This document shows positions 27,518 through 35,736 of a stretch of DNA of 64,000 bases, in pieces. The stretch lies in assembly GCA_964446655.1 (NCBI GenBank), contig CAYUPL010000001.1, forward strand, positions 62,001 to 126,000, given 5' to 3'. The DNA is from Desulfopila_A sp964446655 (GTDB taxonomy: Bacteria > Desulfobacterota > Desulfobulbia > Desulfobulbales > Desulfocapsaceae). Made by a program: the position numbers and the translations under genes. How positions within the stretch are numbered: the first letter of the stretch is position 1; the number at the start of each line of letters is the position of its first letter. The notes beneath the pieces are model-generated. The model ran no database searches, had not been told where the DNA came from, and saw only the letters and a list, made by a program, of their open reading frames with translations.

Positions 27518-28423
27518 ATGCCGACGGATCTGACGGTTAACACACACTCTCTGCCTCTTTCAGCGGAACCCTTTCTCCCACACAGCCGGCCAATGCTGTT
27601 TCTGAACGAGATTCTTGAAAGAGTCGGAAACAGTGCCGTGGCTTCGGCTTTCATCGGCCGGGGCAACATCTGTTTTTCAGAAAATGGCATCATACTGCCC
27701 GAATATTGCGTTGAGATCCTTGCCCAGACTGTGGCGGCGGCGAATGGATATGATGCAGCCGATCACGACCAGGCGCCGAAAAGAGGTTTTATCGTGGGCC
27801 TGGAACAGTGTTCATTTCACCATATTCCCCAAAAAGAGTGCATCCTGTTGACGAAAATTGTCGAGACCATGACCTTTGGCGCCATGAAGGTTATACAGGG
27901 AGAAGTTATGGCAGACACAACAGTCATTGCAGCCGCGGAACTCAAAGTGTGGGAAGAGGCACAGGGAAGAGACGACCATTCACCTGCCTCCCCGGAAAGA
28001 GGGTCTTATGATAACCAATCCATAACCTCGGCTGCATCGGCGGCGCTTGAGCGCTCTATTGGTCCCTGTATCAGCCATATTCAAATGGTGACCCGGGAAG
28101 AGGGAAAAGTGCAGGTTACGGCACGATGTCTTTTCCCTCCAATATTCTGCGGCTTTGCCGGACACTTCCCCGGCAACCCGATACTGCCTGCCATAGTGCA
28201 GCTGGCCACAGTACGCTGTCTTGCTGAGCAGGCACTACAAAAACGATTGCAGCCGGAAACCTACAGCCGTACGAAATTCAGATCCATGGTAAGACCGGAT
28301 CAGGAAGTTTTTCTGCAACTGGACATGACAATATCGCAAAATTCCTGTGGGGGAAAATTCAGCCTGCGCAGCCAAACGGATACCAGCATTGCAACCGGTT
28401 CGTTTGTCTTCAGACTCCTTTGA
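27518..28423 (+). CDS. Double hot-dog 3-hydroxyacyl-ACP dehydratase
   Basis: A 301-residue protein with two hot-dog domains. The N-terminal one (about 12-145: FLPHSRPMLFLNEILE, PEYCVEILAQTVAAANGYD) is of the same ApeP-like type as the protein at 8318. The C-terminal one (about 175-300) has a FabZ/FabA-like FAGHFPGNPILPAIVQL with the expected His. An AQGRDDHSPASPERGS linker joins them. It would dehydrate 3-hydroxyacyl-ACPs. No other fatty-acid gene is adjacent, so it is probably a satellite of the lipid locus, 9.4 kb from its right end. ATG at 27518. Confidence 0.83.
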   Translation: MPTDLTVNTHSLPLSAEPFLPHSRPMLFLNEILERVGNSAVASAFIGRGNICFSENGIILPEYCVEILAQTVAAANGYDAADHDQAPKRGFIVGLEQCSFHHIPQKECILLTKIVETMTFGAMKVIQGEVMADTTVIAAAELKVWEEAQGRDDHSPASPERGSYDNQSITSAASAALERSIGPCISHIQMVTREEGKVQVTARCLFPPIFCGFAGHFPGNPILPAIVQLATVRCLAEQALQKRLQPETYSRTKFRSMVRPDQEVFLQLDMTISQNSCGGKFSLRSQTDTSIATGSFVFRLL

Positions 28424-28465
28424 GCCACCAGGGCCTTGCTGCCGAATCAGGCCATGCCCTGTACT

Positions 28466-28484
28466 TCAGCATTGGCTGATTTTT
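28466..28484 (+). terminator. Weak candidate terminator after the dehydratase gene
   Basis: TCAGC-ATTG-GCTGA followed by TTTTT. The stem is only five base pairs, so this is tentative, but position (about 45 bp past the stop) and the T run fit. Confidence 0.4.
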
Positions 28485-28518
28485 GTGGGTAATTTTGCGT
28501 ATTGCTTTCTTTACGCGC

Positions 28519-28547
28519 TTGACATAACATACATTTCAAAGTATTTT
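28519..28547 (+). promoter_or_regulatory. Sigma-70-type promoter upstream of ffh
   Basis: Perfect -35 hexamer TTGACA (28519-28524), 17-base spacer, and -10-like TATTTT (28542-28547). It would give ffh a leader of about 150 bases. Confidence 0.5.
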
Positions 28548-28704
28548 TGTTTGTTTTAGGATTTGCTCAATTTTTCTTTTTTCGCCTTTTTACCTGGGAC
28601 CACTGAGGCGAGGGGTATTTATTTGTCTAAATTCAATGGGCTTTTACAGAAGGTTTATCCACTGAAAAAGTAATCACATTACCTGGTAAGAGACACGAGA
28701 TATT

Positions 28705-30057
28705 ATGTTTGAAAACCTGACAGATCGGCTGGAGGGCGTTTTTAAGAAACTCCGCGGCCACGGCATACTCTCAGAAGACAACATCAAAGAGGCAATGGGT
28801 GAAGTTCGAACAGCCCTTCTGGAAGCCGATGTCAACTTCAAGGTTGCCAGAGAATTTGTCAACTCCGTCACGGAAAAGGCTGTTGGACGTGAAGTATCGC
28901 ATAAACTTTCTCCCGGTCAGCAGGTTATTAAAATAGTACATGACGAGCTTGTCGCTCTGCTGGGCGGTTCCACCGAGCAGATCAGGCTGGACGGCAGACA
29001 GCCGGTTATTATCATGATGACGGGCCTGCAGGGTTCAGGTAAAACGACAACGTCGGGCAAGCTTGCCGGAATGCTGAAGGGTAAAGGGCGCAAGCCATAC
29101 CTTGTACCTGCGGATATATATCGCCCCGCAGCCATCGAACAGCTTCAGGTGCTGGGAGAGCGGCTCGATATTCCGGTACACCCTTCCACCACCGCCATGA
29201 AGCCCACGGTTATTTGCAATCAGGCGGTTATAGAGGCAAAAAACAAAGGGTATGACACCCTGATTATCGATACCGCCGGTCGCCTGCATGTCGATGAAAC
29301 AATGATGGCCGAGCTTAAAGAGGTACAGGCTGCGCTAGACCCTGCCGAAATTCTCTTTGTGGCTGATGCCATGACGGGGCAGGACGCGGTTACCGTTGCC
29401 GACAAGTTCAACCAGGACCTTGAAATTACCGGTGTCGTCCTTACCAAGATGGAAGGTGATGCCAGAGGTGGTGCCGCGCTTTCCATTAAAAACGTCACCG
29501 GCAAACCGATTAAATTTGTCGGTACCGGCGAAGCACTGGACGCCCTGGAAATTTTTCACCCGGACAGGGTTGCCTCGCGTATTCTCGGTATGGGCGATGT
29601 CCTCACGCTTATTGAAAAAGCGGAGGCAGTGGTCGATAAGAAAAAAGCCGATTCACTCGCCAAAAAACTGCAGAAGAGTCAGTTCTCCCTGGAAGATTTT
29701 CTTGAGCAGATCCAGCAGATAAAAAAAATGGGTTCCCTCGAACAGATCATGGGGATGATTCCAGGGATCAACAAACTGAAACAGCTTAAAGACGCGCCGA
29801 AACCGGATGAGAAGGAGCTGGGCAAAACCGAGGCCATTATCCGCTCCATGACCCGTCAGGAAAGAAAAGATCATCGTATTATAAATGCCAGCAGACGGCA
29901 GCGAATTGCGACCGGATCGGGCACGAATGTAGCCGATGTCAACAGAGTGCTAAAGAGCTATAGCGCCATGCTGAAGATGATGAAAAAGATGCGTGGCAAA
30001 CCGGGCTTTGCGTCCGGTAAAAAACGTCGAAAACTGCCGAAAGGCATGAAACGATAA
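28705..30057 (+). CDS. ffh: Signal recognition particle protein Ffh
   Basis: GTPase subunit of the signal recognition particle; binds SRP RNA and signal sequences of membrane proteins and docks with FtsY. 450 residues, normal length. N domain (1-90), G domain with GLQGSGKTTT (about 106-115), DTAGRLHVDE and TKMEGDARGG, and methionine-rich M domain (about 300-450) with MIPGINKLKQ and the RNA-binding SRRQRIATGSG. It begins the conserved ffh-rpsP-rimM-trmD-rplS run. Confidence 0.97.
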   Translation: MFENLTDRLEGVFKKLRGHGILSEDNIKEAMGEVRTALLEADVNFKVAREFVNSVTEKAVGREVSHKLSPGQQVIKIVHDELVALLGGSTEQIRLDGRQPVIIMMTGLQGSGKTTTSGKLAGMLKGKGRKPYLVPADIYRPAAIEQLQVLGERLDIPVHPSTTAMKPTVICNQAVIEAKNKGYDTLIIDTAGRLHVDETMMAELKEVQAALDPAEILFVADAMTGQDAVTVADKFNQDLEITGVVLTKMEGDARGGAALSIKNVTGKPIKFVGTGEALDALEIFHPDRVASRILGMGDVLTLIEKAEAVVDKKKADSLAKKLQKSQFSLEDFLEQIQQIKKMGSLEQIMGMIPGINKLKQLKDAPKPDEKELGKTEAIIRSMTRQERKDHRIINASRRQRIATGSGTNVADVNRVLKSYSAMLKMMKKMRGKPGFASGKKRRKLPKGMKR

Positions 30058-30085
30058 CAGAACCGACAACAGAACTTAAGGTAAA

Positions 30086-30106
30086 CGGGAGCATAAAATG
30101 TTCCCG
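30086..30106 (+). other. Hairpin between ffh and rpsP
   Basis: CGGGAGCAT-AAA-ATGTTCCCG forms a nine-pair stem (one G-U) with a three-base loop. No T run follows, so it may be an mRNA processing or stability element before rpsP rather than a terminator. Confidence 0.4.
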
Positions 30107-30143
30107 ACATTGAATCATTACTCTAACGGAGGATAAACCTGGA

Positions 30144-30389
30144 ATGGCAGTTCGTATCCGATTAACCAGACTTGGCAGAAAGAAAAAACCTTTCTATCGT
30201 ATTATTGTGGCAGACAGTGAATGTAAACGTGATGGTAAGTTCCTTGATATCCTTGGAACATATGATCCTTTGAAAGAGCCTGCCACGATTCAGATCGACA
30301 ATGATAAACTGCAAAGCTGGCTCGGTAAAGGTGCACTTCCCAGCACTACGGTGAAGAGCCTTATCAAGCAAGCCTCGGCAGTCGAGTAA
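30144..30389 (+). CDS. rpsP: 30S ribosomal protein S16
   Basis: An 81-residue small-subunit protein that binds 16S rRNA early in assembly. The start MAVRIRLTRLGRKKKPFYRIIVAD, then KFLDILGTYDP and the KSWL-like QSWLGKGALPS, are diagnostic. GGAGG precedes the ATG. It lies 86 bp after ffh and 10 bp before khpA. Confidence 0.97.
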   Translation: MAVRIRLTRLGRKKKPFYRIIVADSECKRDGKFLDILGTYDPLKEPATIQIDNDKLQSWLGKGALPSTTVKSLIKQASAVE

Positions 30390-30399
30390 GAGAAAAGCC

Positions 30400-30630
30400 A
30401 TGGAAGAGTTAGTGGCTCATATCGCGAAATCACTGGTCGATAACCCTGAAAACGTCAAGACAATCTTGAGTGAAGATGATGAGAATATCAGCATTGAACT
30501 CAGTGTCGCGCAAGAAGATCTCGGCAAGGTTATCGGTAAACAGGGTAGAACAGCGAGGGCAATGCGCACATTACTCTCTGCTGCCGCGGAAAAAGAGAAC
30601 AAGAAATCGCGCCTTGATATTCTTGAGTAA
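30400..30630 (+). CDS. khpA: KH-domain RNA-binding protein KhpA
   Basis: A 76-residue single KH domain with the GxxG loop in GKVIGKQGRTARAMRTLL. KhpA usually pairs with KhpB (Jag) and binds many RNAs. The place between rpsP and rimM is the standard one. Confidence 0.92.
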   Translation: MEELVAHIAKSLVDNPENVKTILSEDDENISIELSVAQEDLGKVIGKQGRTARAMRTLLSAAAEKENKKSRLDILE

Positions 30631-30644
30631 CGAAGCTGTTAGAG

Positions 30645-31187
30645 ATGGCTGGTGATTTTTGTTTCGATGAGGAACGGTATCTGCTGGTGGGTGAAGTTCG
30701 CAAGCCTCATGGGTTGCGAGGTGAAGTGAAAATATCACCTTACTCCGGTGATGCCGATACTTTGCTGCACTACGCTAAAATCATCCTTGTGGATCGTGCC
30801 AAAAGGCTCTCTTCTGTTCTTGCTGTAGAAAAGGCACGTTTTCAGGGAAAGGTCGCAGTATTGAAACTTGCCGGTATCGACGACAGGGACAGTGCGGCAG
30901 CCTTATATGGCACGGGAGTGCTGGTAGACAAAACCGACTTGCCACAGCTGCAAGATGATGAGTACTACTGGTATCGTCTGTACAATCTACCCGTCTCTAC
31001 GGAGCAAGGTGAAAGGCTTGGCACGGTGGCATCTATTTTCTCCAACGGTGCTCAGGATATCATGGTCGTCAAAAACGGGCCGAGAGAATTTCTTATCCCG
31101 ATCATTGACACCATTATCAAGGAAGAAACGGAGCAAGGGATCATTATCACTCCATTACCCGGCCTTCTTGAGATAAATTCCGGCTAA
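30645..31187 (+). CDS. rimM: Ribosome maturation factor RimM
   Basis: A 180-residue 30S assembly factor that binds S19 and helps mature the head of the small subunit. Seen: GEVRKPHGLRGEVKI at the start, a PRC-barrel domain (about 95-175) with EYYWYRLYNLPV, LGTVASIFSNGAQDIMVV and the end GIIITPLPGLLEI. It lies 14 bp after khpA. Confidence 0.95.
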   Translation: MAGDFCFDEERYLLVGEVRKPHGLRGEVKISPYSGDADTLLHYAKIILVDRAKRLSSVLAVEKARFQGKVAVLKLAGIDDRDSAAALYGTGVLVDKTDLPQLQDDEYYWYRLYNLPVSTEQGERLGTVASIFSNGAQDIMVVKNGPREFLIPIIDTIIKEETEQGIIITPLPGLLEINSG

Positions 31188-31214
31188 ATAGCAGAGTAAA
31201 GGGGATATCCCCTG

Positions 31215-31979
31215 ATGATTTTTGACATAGTAACAATTTTTCCAGGCCTGCTTGAGTCACCACTCAATGAAAGTATTATAAAACGGGCCAGGGAAAAGGG
31301 GCATATCGATATTCGTATCACCAATATCAGAGATTTTGCCGCAGACAAGCACGCCATGACCGATGACCGACCTTTTGGCGGTGGTGAAGGAATGGTAATG
31401 AAGGCGGAACCTCTTAGCCGTGCTCTGCAAAGTATCGATGCAGCCACAGGCCCCAGGAAAATCATACTGCTGTCGCCTCAGGGTAGAACGTTCACCCAGA
31501 AAATGGCTGCGGAACTGAGCGGAGAATCGCAACTGGTGCTGATATGCGGCCGGTACGAAGGTGTTGATGAACGTTTTTGCAGGCAATACGTCACCGACGA
31601 AATCTCTATCGGCGATTATATTCTCAGTGGTGGTGAACTTGCGGCACTGGTTGTGGTAGATGCCGTCACCAGGTTGCTCCCCGGAGTGCTTGGTTGTAGC
31701 GCATCTGCAGAAAATGACACCTTCAGCAGGAATCTGTTGAAGCATCCTCAATACACCCGACCACGGGATTTTGAGGGATTGACTGTACCTGACGAGCTTT
31801 TGTCCGGAGATCACCGGCGCATTGAAGAGTATCGTTTTATCGAATCGGTTCGACGGACGCTGAAGAAACGACCGGAACTCGTCAGAAACGTGGTGTTTTC
31901 CCCAAAGGAGGTAAAACTTCTTAAAAAACACGGACTTTACGCTGTAGTTCAAGAGTTACGGCAAGGGCATGACATATGA
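31215..31979 (+). CDS. trmD: tRNA (guanine-N1-)-methyltransferase TrmD
   Basis: A 254-residue SPOUT methyltransferase that makes m1G37 in tRNAs and so prevents frameshifting. Seen: MIFDIVTIFPGL, DDRPFGGGEGMVMK, the trefoil-knot SAM site LICGRYEGVDERF, IGDYILSGGELAALV and C-terminal RPELV. Stop overlaps the next gene by 4 bp. Confidence 0.97.
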   Translation: MIFDIVTIFPGLLESPLNESIIKRAREKGHIDIRITNIRDFAADKHAMTDDRPFGGGEGMVMKAEPLSRALQSIDAATGPRKIILLSPQGRTFTQKMAAELSGESQLVLICGRYEGVDERFCRQYVTDEISIGDYILSGGELAALVVVDAVTRLLPGVLGCSASAENDTFSRNLLKHPQYTRPRDFEGLTVPDELLSGDHRRIEEYRFIESVRRTLKKRPELVRNVVFSPKEVKLLKKHGLYAVVQELRQGHDI

Positions 31980-32557
31980 TGGCGAATCGGAAGGAGCGGG
32001 CTGTAGATATTGCCCTTATTCATCACCCTGTCCTTGGTAAAAATGGTGAGACAATAGGTTCTGCCGTCACCAATCTTGACATACATGACATCGCTAGAAT
32101 TGCAAGGACATACGGAGTGGAACGATATTACATCGTAACTCCTTATGCGGATCAAAAGGAGCTTGTCGGGGAAATCATTGCCCACTGGCAGGATGGCCAT
32201 GGATCTACCTACAATCCTGCGAGAAAAGAGGCGTTCAGTCTGGTACGAACGGCAGATAGTCTTGAAGATGTCATCGAGACCGTCAAAAACAGAAAGTGTG
32301 TACAACCGGTACTGGTGGCAACAAGTGCCAGAGATCAGAAAAAACGTGTTTCCTACAGGGATTCGCGAAAACGTATTGACTCAGGAGAGCAAACACTGCT
32401 AGTGTTTGGCACCGCTCACGGTCTTGCTCCCGAGATCACGGAAAAAGCAGACTACACTTTACCTGCGATACAAGGCGATGCAGAGTATAATCATCTTTCC
32501 GTCCGTTCAGCCGTGGCAGTAATCTGCGACAGACTGCTGAGCAACTGGAAGGAATGA
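31976..32557 (+). CDS. SPOUT-type RNA methyltransferase (PF09936-like)
   Basis: A 193-residue putative SAM-dependent RNA methyltransferase with a knotted SPOUT fold: IALIHHPVLGKNGETIGSAVTNLDIHDIARIARTYGV at the start, LLVFGTAHGLAPEI as the SAM loop, and NHLSVRSAVAVICDRLL at the end. The target is unknown; a tRNA or rRNA position is likely since it overlaps trmD and precedes rplS. The start is ATGATG at 31976, coupled to the trmD stop. It is a different family from TrmD itself. Confidence 0.87.
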   Translation: MMANRKERAVDIALIHHPVLGKNGETIGSAVTNLDIHDIARIARTYGVERYYIVTPYADQKELVGEIIAHWQDGHGSTYNPARKEAFSLVRTADSLEDVIETVKNRKCVQPVLVATSARDQKKRVSYRDSRKRIDSGEQTLLVFGTAHGLAPEITEKADYTLPAIQGDAEYNHLSVRSAVAVICDRLLSNWKE

Positions 32558-32602
32558 AATTACATCAATATTACTTACTAAAGTTCAACAAAAGAAAATG
32601 TT

Positions 32603-32953
32603 ATGAGCGCAATAATCGACAAAATTGAACAGGAACAAATGCGGCAAGATCATCCTGACTTTCGTCCTGGTGACAATATCAAGGTCCATATCCGCATTAT
32701 TGAGGGCAGCAAAGAACGTGTCCAGATCTTCCAGGGCGTTGTTATCAAACGTAAACGCGGCACAATGAATGCATCATACACCGTCAGGAAGATTTCCCAC
32801 GGTGTTGGTGTTGAAAAAACATTTGCCCTGCACAATCCCCGTATTGAAAAAATTGAGGTTGTATCCCGCGGTCGCGTCCGCAGATCTCGCCTCTTCTATC
32901 TGCGCAGCAGACGGGGTAAGGCAGCGCGTATCCGCGAACGCGTCACTCGCTAG
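32603..32953 (+). CDS. rplS: 50S ribosomal protein L19
   Basis: A 116-residue large-subunit protein at the interface with the small subunit. Seen: FRPGDNIKVHIRIIEGSKERVQIFQGVVI, RKISHGVGVEKTF and SRLFYLRSRRGKAARI, as in all L19 proteins. It lies 45 bp after the SPOUT methyltransferase gene. Confidence 0.97.
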   Translation: MSAIIDKIEQEQMRQDHPDFRPGDNIKVHIRIIEGSKERVQIFQGVVIKRKRGTMNASYTVRKISHGVGVEKTFALHNPRIEKIEVVSRGRVRRSRLFYLRSRRGKAARIRERVTR

Positions 32954-32967
32954 CATCTCCAGATACC

Positions 32968-33011
32968 TTCAGGGAATCTCCTCTGTTCTTATGTGCGACG
33001 GATTCCCTGAA
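32968..33011 (+). other. Perfect 11-bp inverted repeat between rplS and rnhB
   Basis: TTCAGGGAATC (32968-32978) and GATTCCCTGAA (33001-33011) pair perfectly around a 22-base loop. It begins 14 bp after the rplS stop and ends 18 bp before the rnhB GTG. No T run follows, so it could be a processing or attenuation structure rather than a simple terminator. Confidence 0.6.
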
Positions 33012-33029
33012 ATCTTCTCCTGAGACTGG

Positions 33030-33671
33030 GTGCATACTCTGCCGGACATCTCCTTGCCTTGCGACAATTTTCAATTTGAAAGAAAATTGCGTTCCCGTGG
33101 ATTTGTTTGTGTTGCCGGAGTCGACGAAGTCGGTAGAGGACCTCTTGCCGGCCCGGTTGTGGCTGCGTGCGTTTCTCTGCCGGCACAGTGCGATCCCTCA
33201 CCCTTTCTTGATTCCAAGAAAATCTCACACCGCCGTCGCCTGGAACTCGCAGGTCTTCTCAAACAATGTGGGGCATCCATAGGATTCGGCATTGTCTCGC
33301 ATAAGCTGATTGATACCATCAATATTCTGCAAAGTTCTCTGCTGGCCATGAAACTTGCGGTCTATCATCACTCTGCCGTCGCCTGCGCCCCGGACTTCCT
33401 TCTTGTCGACGGCAAGTTTGACGTTCCTCTGCAGGTTTCACAGCTGCACCTTATCAAAGGAGAAAGCAAAAGCAGTTCAATAGCGGCAGCATCTATCGTT
33501 GCCAAGCTGCGGCGCGATGCCGTCATGGATATTCTGCATCAAAAATATCCGCAATACGGTTTCAACACCAATAAAGGATATCCTACCAGACTGCATCGAC
33601 AGGCCATTGCGGAATTCGGCACCTGTCCGGCTCATCGTTTAACCTTCAGAGGAGCAGACTGTTTTGACTGA
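33030..33671 (+). CDS. rnhB: Ribonuclease HII
   Basis: A 213-residue nuclease that removes ribonucleotides from DNA and RNA primers. Metal-binding acidic residues are seen in VAGVDEVGRGPLAGPVV (Asp and Glu), DFLLVDGKF, and the KGESKSSSIAAASIVAK block. The start is GTG at 33030. An inverted repeat ends 18 bp upstream of it. The 3' end overlaps yraN by 8 bp. Confidence 0.95.
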   Translation: MHTLPDISLPCDNFQFERKLRSRGFVCVAGVDEVGRGPLAGPVVAACVSLPAQCDPSPFLDSKKISHRRRLELAGLLKQCGASIGFGIVSHKLIDTINILQSSLLAMKLAVYHHSAVACAPDFLLVDGKFDVPLQVSQLHLIKGESKSSSIAAASIVAKLRRDAVMDILHQKYPQYGFNTNKGYPTRLHRQAIAEFGTCPAHRLTFRGADCFD

Positions 33672-34041
33672 AAAAAGGATAGGCCTTGGAAAGCAAGGTG
33701 AGATGCTGGCTCGTAAGTTTCTCTCCTGCAGCGGATACCAGATCATCGACACAAATTTCCGCACCAGATGCGGAGAAATCGATATCATTGCCAAACATGA
33801 AAAAACCCTTATTTTCATAGAGGTAAAAACGAGAAAAAGCGGATTTCTTGAATCACCTTTGGCTGCAGTAACGGCCAGGAAGCGGCGCAGTATCAGTATG
33901 GTCGCCCAGGAGTATCTCAGCAGGAATAAACTGTTCGACAACTCCGCCCGCTTTGACGTTATAGCCGTTCGTATTAGCAGTGCGGGCACAGAAACGATTG
34001 AACACATCAAAAATGCCTTTGATCTTTGCCATGGGCATTGA
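33664..34041 (+). CDS. YraN family (UPF0102) nuclease-fold protein
   Basis: A 125-residue protein with the endonuclease-like core seen in YraN: GKQGEMLARKFL, IIDTNFRTRCGEIDIIAKHEKTLIFIEVKTRK (acidic E-x-D and E-V-K residues as in Holliday junction resolvase folds). Its cellular role is not well known. TTG start at 33664 overlaps the rnhB stop; an rnhB-yraN pair is common. Confidence 0.92.
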   Translation: MTEKRIGLGKQGEMLARKFLSCSGYQIIDTNFRTRCGEIDIIAKHEKTLIFIEVKTRKSGFLESPLAAVTARKRRSISMVAQEYLSRNKLFDNSARFDVIAVRISSAGTETIEHIKNAFDLCHGH

Positions 34042-34068
34042 CCCGGTAAACCAAAGGAGGAGGACGGC

Positions 34069-35079
34069 ATGCTCCTGATAGGAATAACCATGGGGTGCCC
34101 GGTCGGTATCGGTCCTGAAATCATTCTCAAGTATTTTCAATCACATCGCCCCACCGCCCTCTTTACCCCCGTGGTTATTGGCGATCTTGACGTTCTACGC
34201 AGAAATGCTCTTTTTTTTAACATCCCTCTTCCGTGTGTTTCCTGGGTACCTGGAGAATTACCGACTCCCGGCACAATACCCGTCTATAATGTAGGCCGCT
34301 TATCTTTCGACAGTCTGCACTGGGGCCAACCCAACCACGAGACCGGCACGGCCATGGCACATTATATCGAACAGGCCGTAACTCTGACCCGGCGTGGAGA
34401 CCTTGATGGTATTACCACCTGTCCAATCTCTAAAGCTGCTCTTCATATGGCCGGGTATACCTATCCGGGGCACACTGAAATGCTGGCCGATCTGATAGGA
34501 GAGACACAGTTTACCATGATGCTGGCCGGCATCCGATTGCGCGTCACCTTGGTTACCATTCATTGCAGCTTCAGCAATATCCTGGAAAACCTTACTACCG
34601 AAGCAATCCTGCAGCGCATCGGACTGACCCACACCGCCCTGCGTGACGATTTTGCTCTACACAAGCCGAAGATTGCCGTCGCAGGCCTCAATCCGCATGC
34701 CGGAGAAGACGGCATGTTCGGCCGTGAGGAAGCGCAGATCATCCTTCCGGCGGTTGAAGAAGCACGGCGCAGGGGTATGGCGGTCGAAGGCCCGTTTCCA
34801 CCTGATACTATTTTTCTCAAAGCAAGTACAGGCTACTATGACGGGGTGGTCTGCATGTACCATGACCAGGGGCTGATCCCCTTCAAATTATTACATTTCA
34901 GCGATGGCGTCAACGTTACCATCGGACTTTCTCTGGTGCGGACCTCGGTTGATCACGGCACCGCTTATGACATTGCCGGGCAGGGCATTGCAGACCCGGA
35001 AAGCCTGGCCGCAGCAGTGATGCTGGCCGCAACCATCTCGGAAAACAGAAAGAAGTCCGGCCCAAAAACGATTCTTTAG
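34069..35079 (+). CDS. pdxA: 4-hydroxythreonine-4-phosphate dehydrogenase family (PdxA)
   Basis: A 336-residue NAD-dependent dehydrogenase of pyridoxal phosphate synthesis. Seen: GITMGCPVGIGPEIILK, metal-binding His in YTYPGHTEMLADL and MYHDQGLIPFKLL, AGLNPHAGEDGMFG, and SVDHGTAYDIAGQG near the end. AGGAGG precedes the ATG. The gene lies 27 bp after yraN and 18 bp before tmk. PdxA2 paralogues act on other hydroxy-acid phosphates, so the symbol rests on length and motifs. Confidence 0.92.
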   Translation: MLLIGITMGCPVGIGPEIILKYFQSHRPTALFTPVVIGDLDVLRRNALFFNIPLPCVSWVPGELPTPGTIPVYNVGRLSFDSLHWGQPNHETGTAMAHYIEQAVTLTRRGDLDGITTCPISKAALHMAGYTYPGHTEMLADLIGETQFTMMLAGIRLRVTLVTIHCSFSNILENLTTEAILQRIGLTHTALRDDFALHKPKIAVAGLNPHAGEDGMFGREEAQIILPAVEEARRRGMAVEGPFPPDTIFLKASTGYYDGVVCMYHDQGLIPFKLLHFSDGVNVTIGLSLVRTSVDHGTAYDIAGQGIADPESLAAAVMLAATISENRKKSGPKTIL

Positions 35080-35097
35080 AACGGAGCACAAAAAATA

Positions 35098-35736
35098 ATG
35101 ACAATGCTCAACTCGCAATACGCCCGCCAGGGCACTCTTATAGTCTTTGAAGGAATCGACGGCACCGGCAAGTCAACGCAACTGCAACTGCTGGCCGAAC
35201 ATCTCAGCCGAAAAGGTCTAGCCGTCGTCACGACCAAAGAACCGACAGATGGTGTATACGGTCAACAGATTCGAGCCCTGTACCGAAATCGTGATAAAGC
35301 TGGAAAAGATGAAGAGCTTGCCCTTTTTTTACAGGACCGGCGGGAACATGTCGATAATGTATTGAAACCCGCTCTGGCAGACAATAAAATAATACTGTGT
35401 GATCGCTATTTTCTCTCCACCATTGCCTATCAGGGAGCGGCCGGCATGGATCCTGCCGTCATCGCATCGCAAAACGGATTCGCTCCGCCTCCCGATCTGG
35501 CCTTTATCTTTCAACTGCCTCCTCATGTTTCCATGGAGAGAATCACGCAAGGCAGAGGAGAGACGCTTAATGATTTTGAACAGAAAGAATCTCTGCAAAA
35601 GGCGGAAAAGATTTTCAATTCCCTCGACTTCCCGTATATTCATTTTATCAATGCCGGACGGACAATCACACAAGTTCACCAGGACGTTGTCAATGTTGTA
35701 GAAAGTTATCTGGAGAAACCAAAGGAAGTTACATGA
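35098..35736 (+). CDS. tmk: Thymidylate kinase
   Basis: A 212-residue kinase that makes dTDP from dTMP. P-loop FEGIDGTGKSTQ (about 14-25), DR(Y/H)-type motif in LCDRYFLSTIAYQG, and LID region ITQGRGETLNDFEQKE are present. A second ATG at 35104 is possible as start. The stop overlaps the next lipoprotein gene by 4 bp. Confidence 0.95.
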   Translation: MTMLNSQYARQGTLIVFEGIDGTGKSTQLQLLAEHLSRKGLAVVTTKEPTDGVYGQQIRALYRNRDKAGKDEELALFLQDRREHVDNVLKPALADNKIILCDRYFLSTIAYQGAAGMDPAVIASQNGFAPPPDLAFIFQLPPHVSMERITQGRGETLNDFEQKESLQKAEKIFNSLDFPYIHFINAGRTITQVHQDVVNVVESYLEKPKEVT

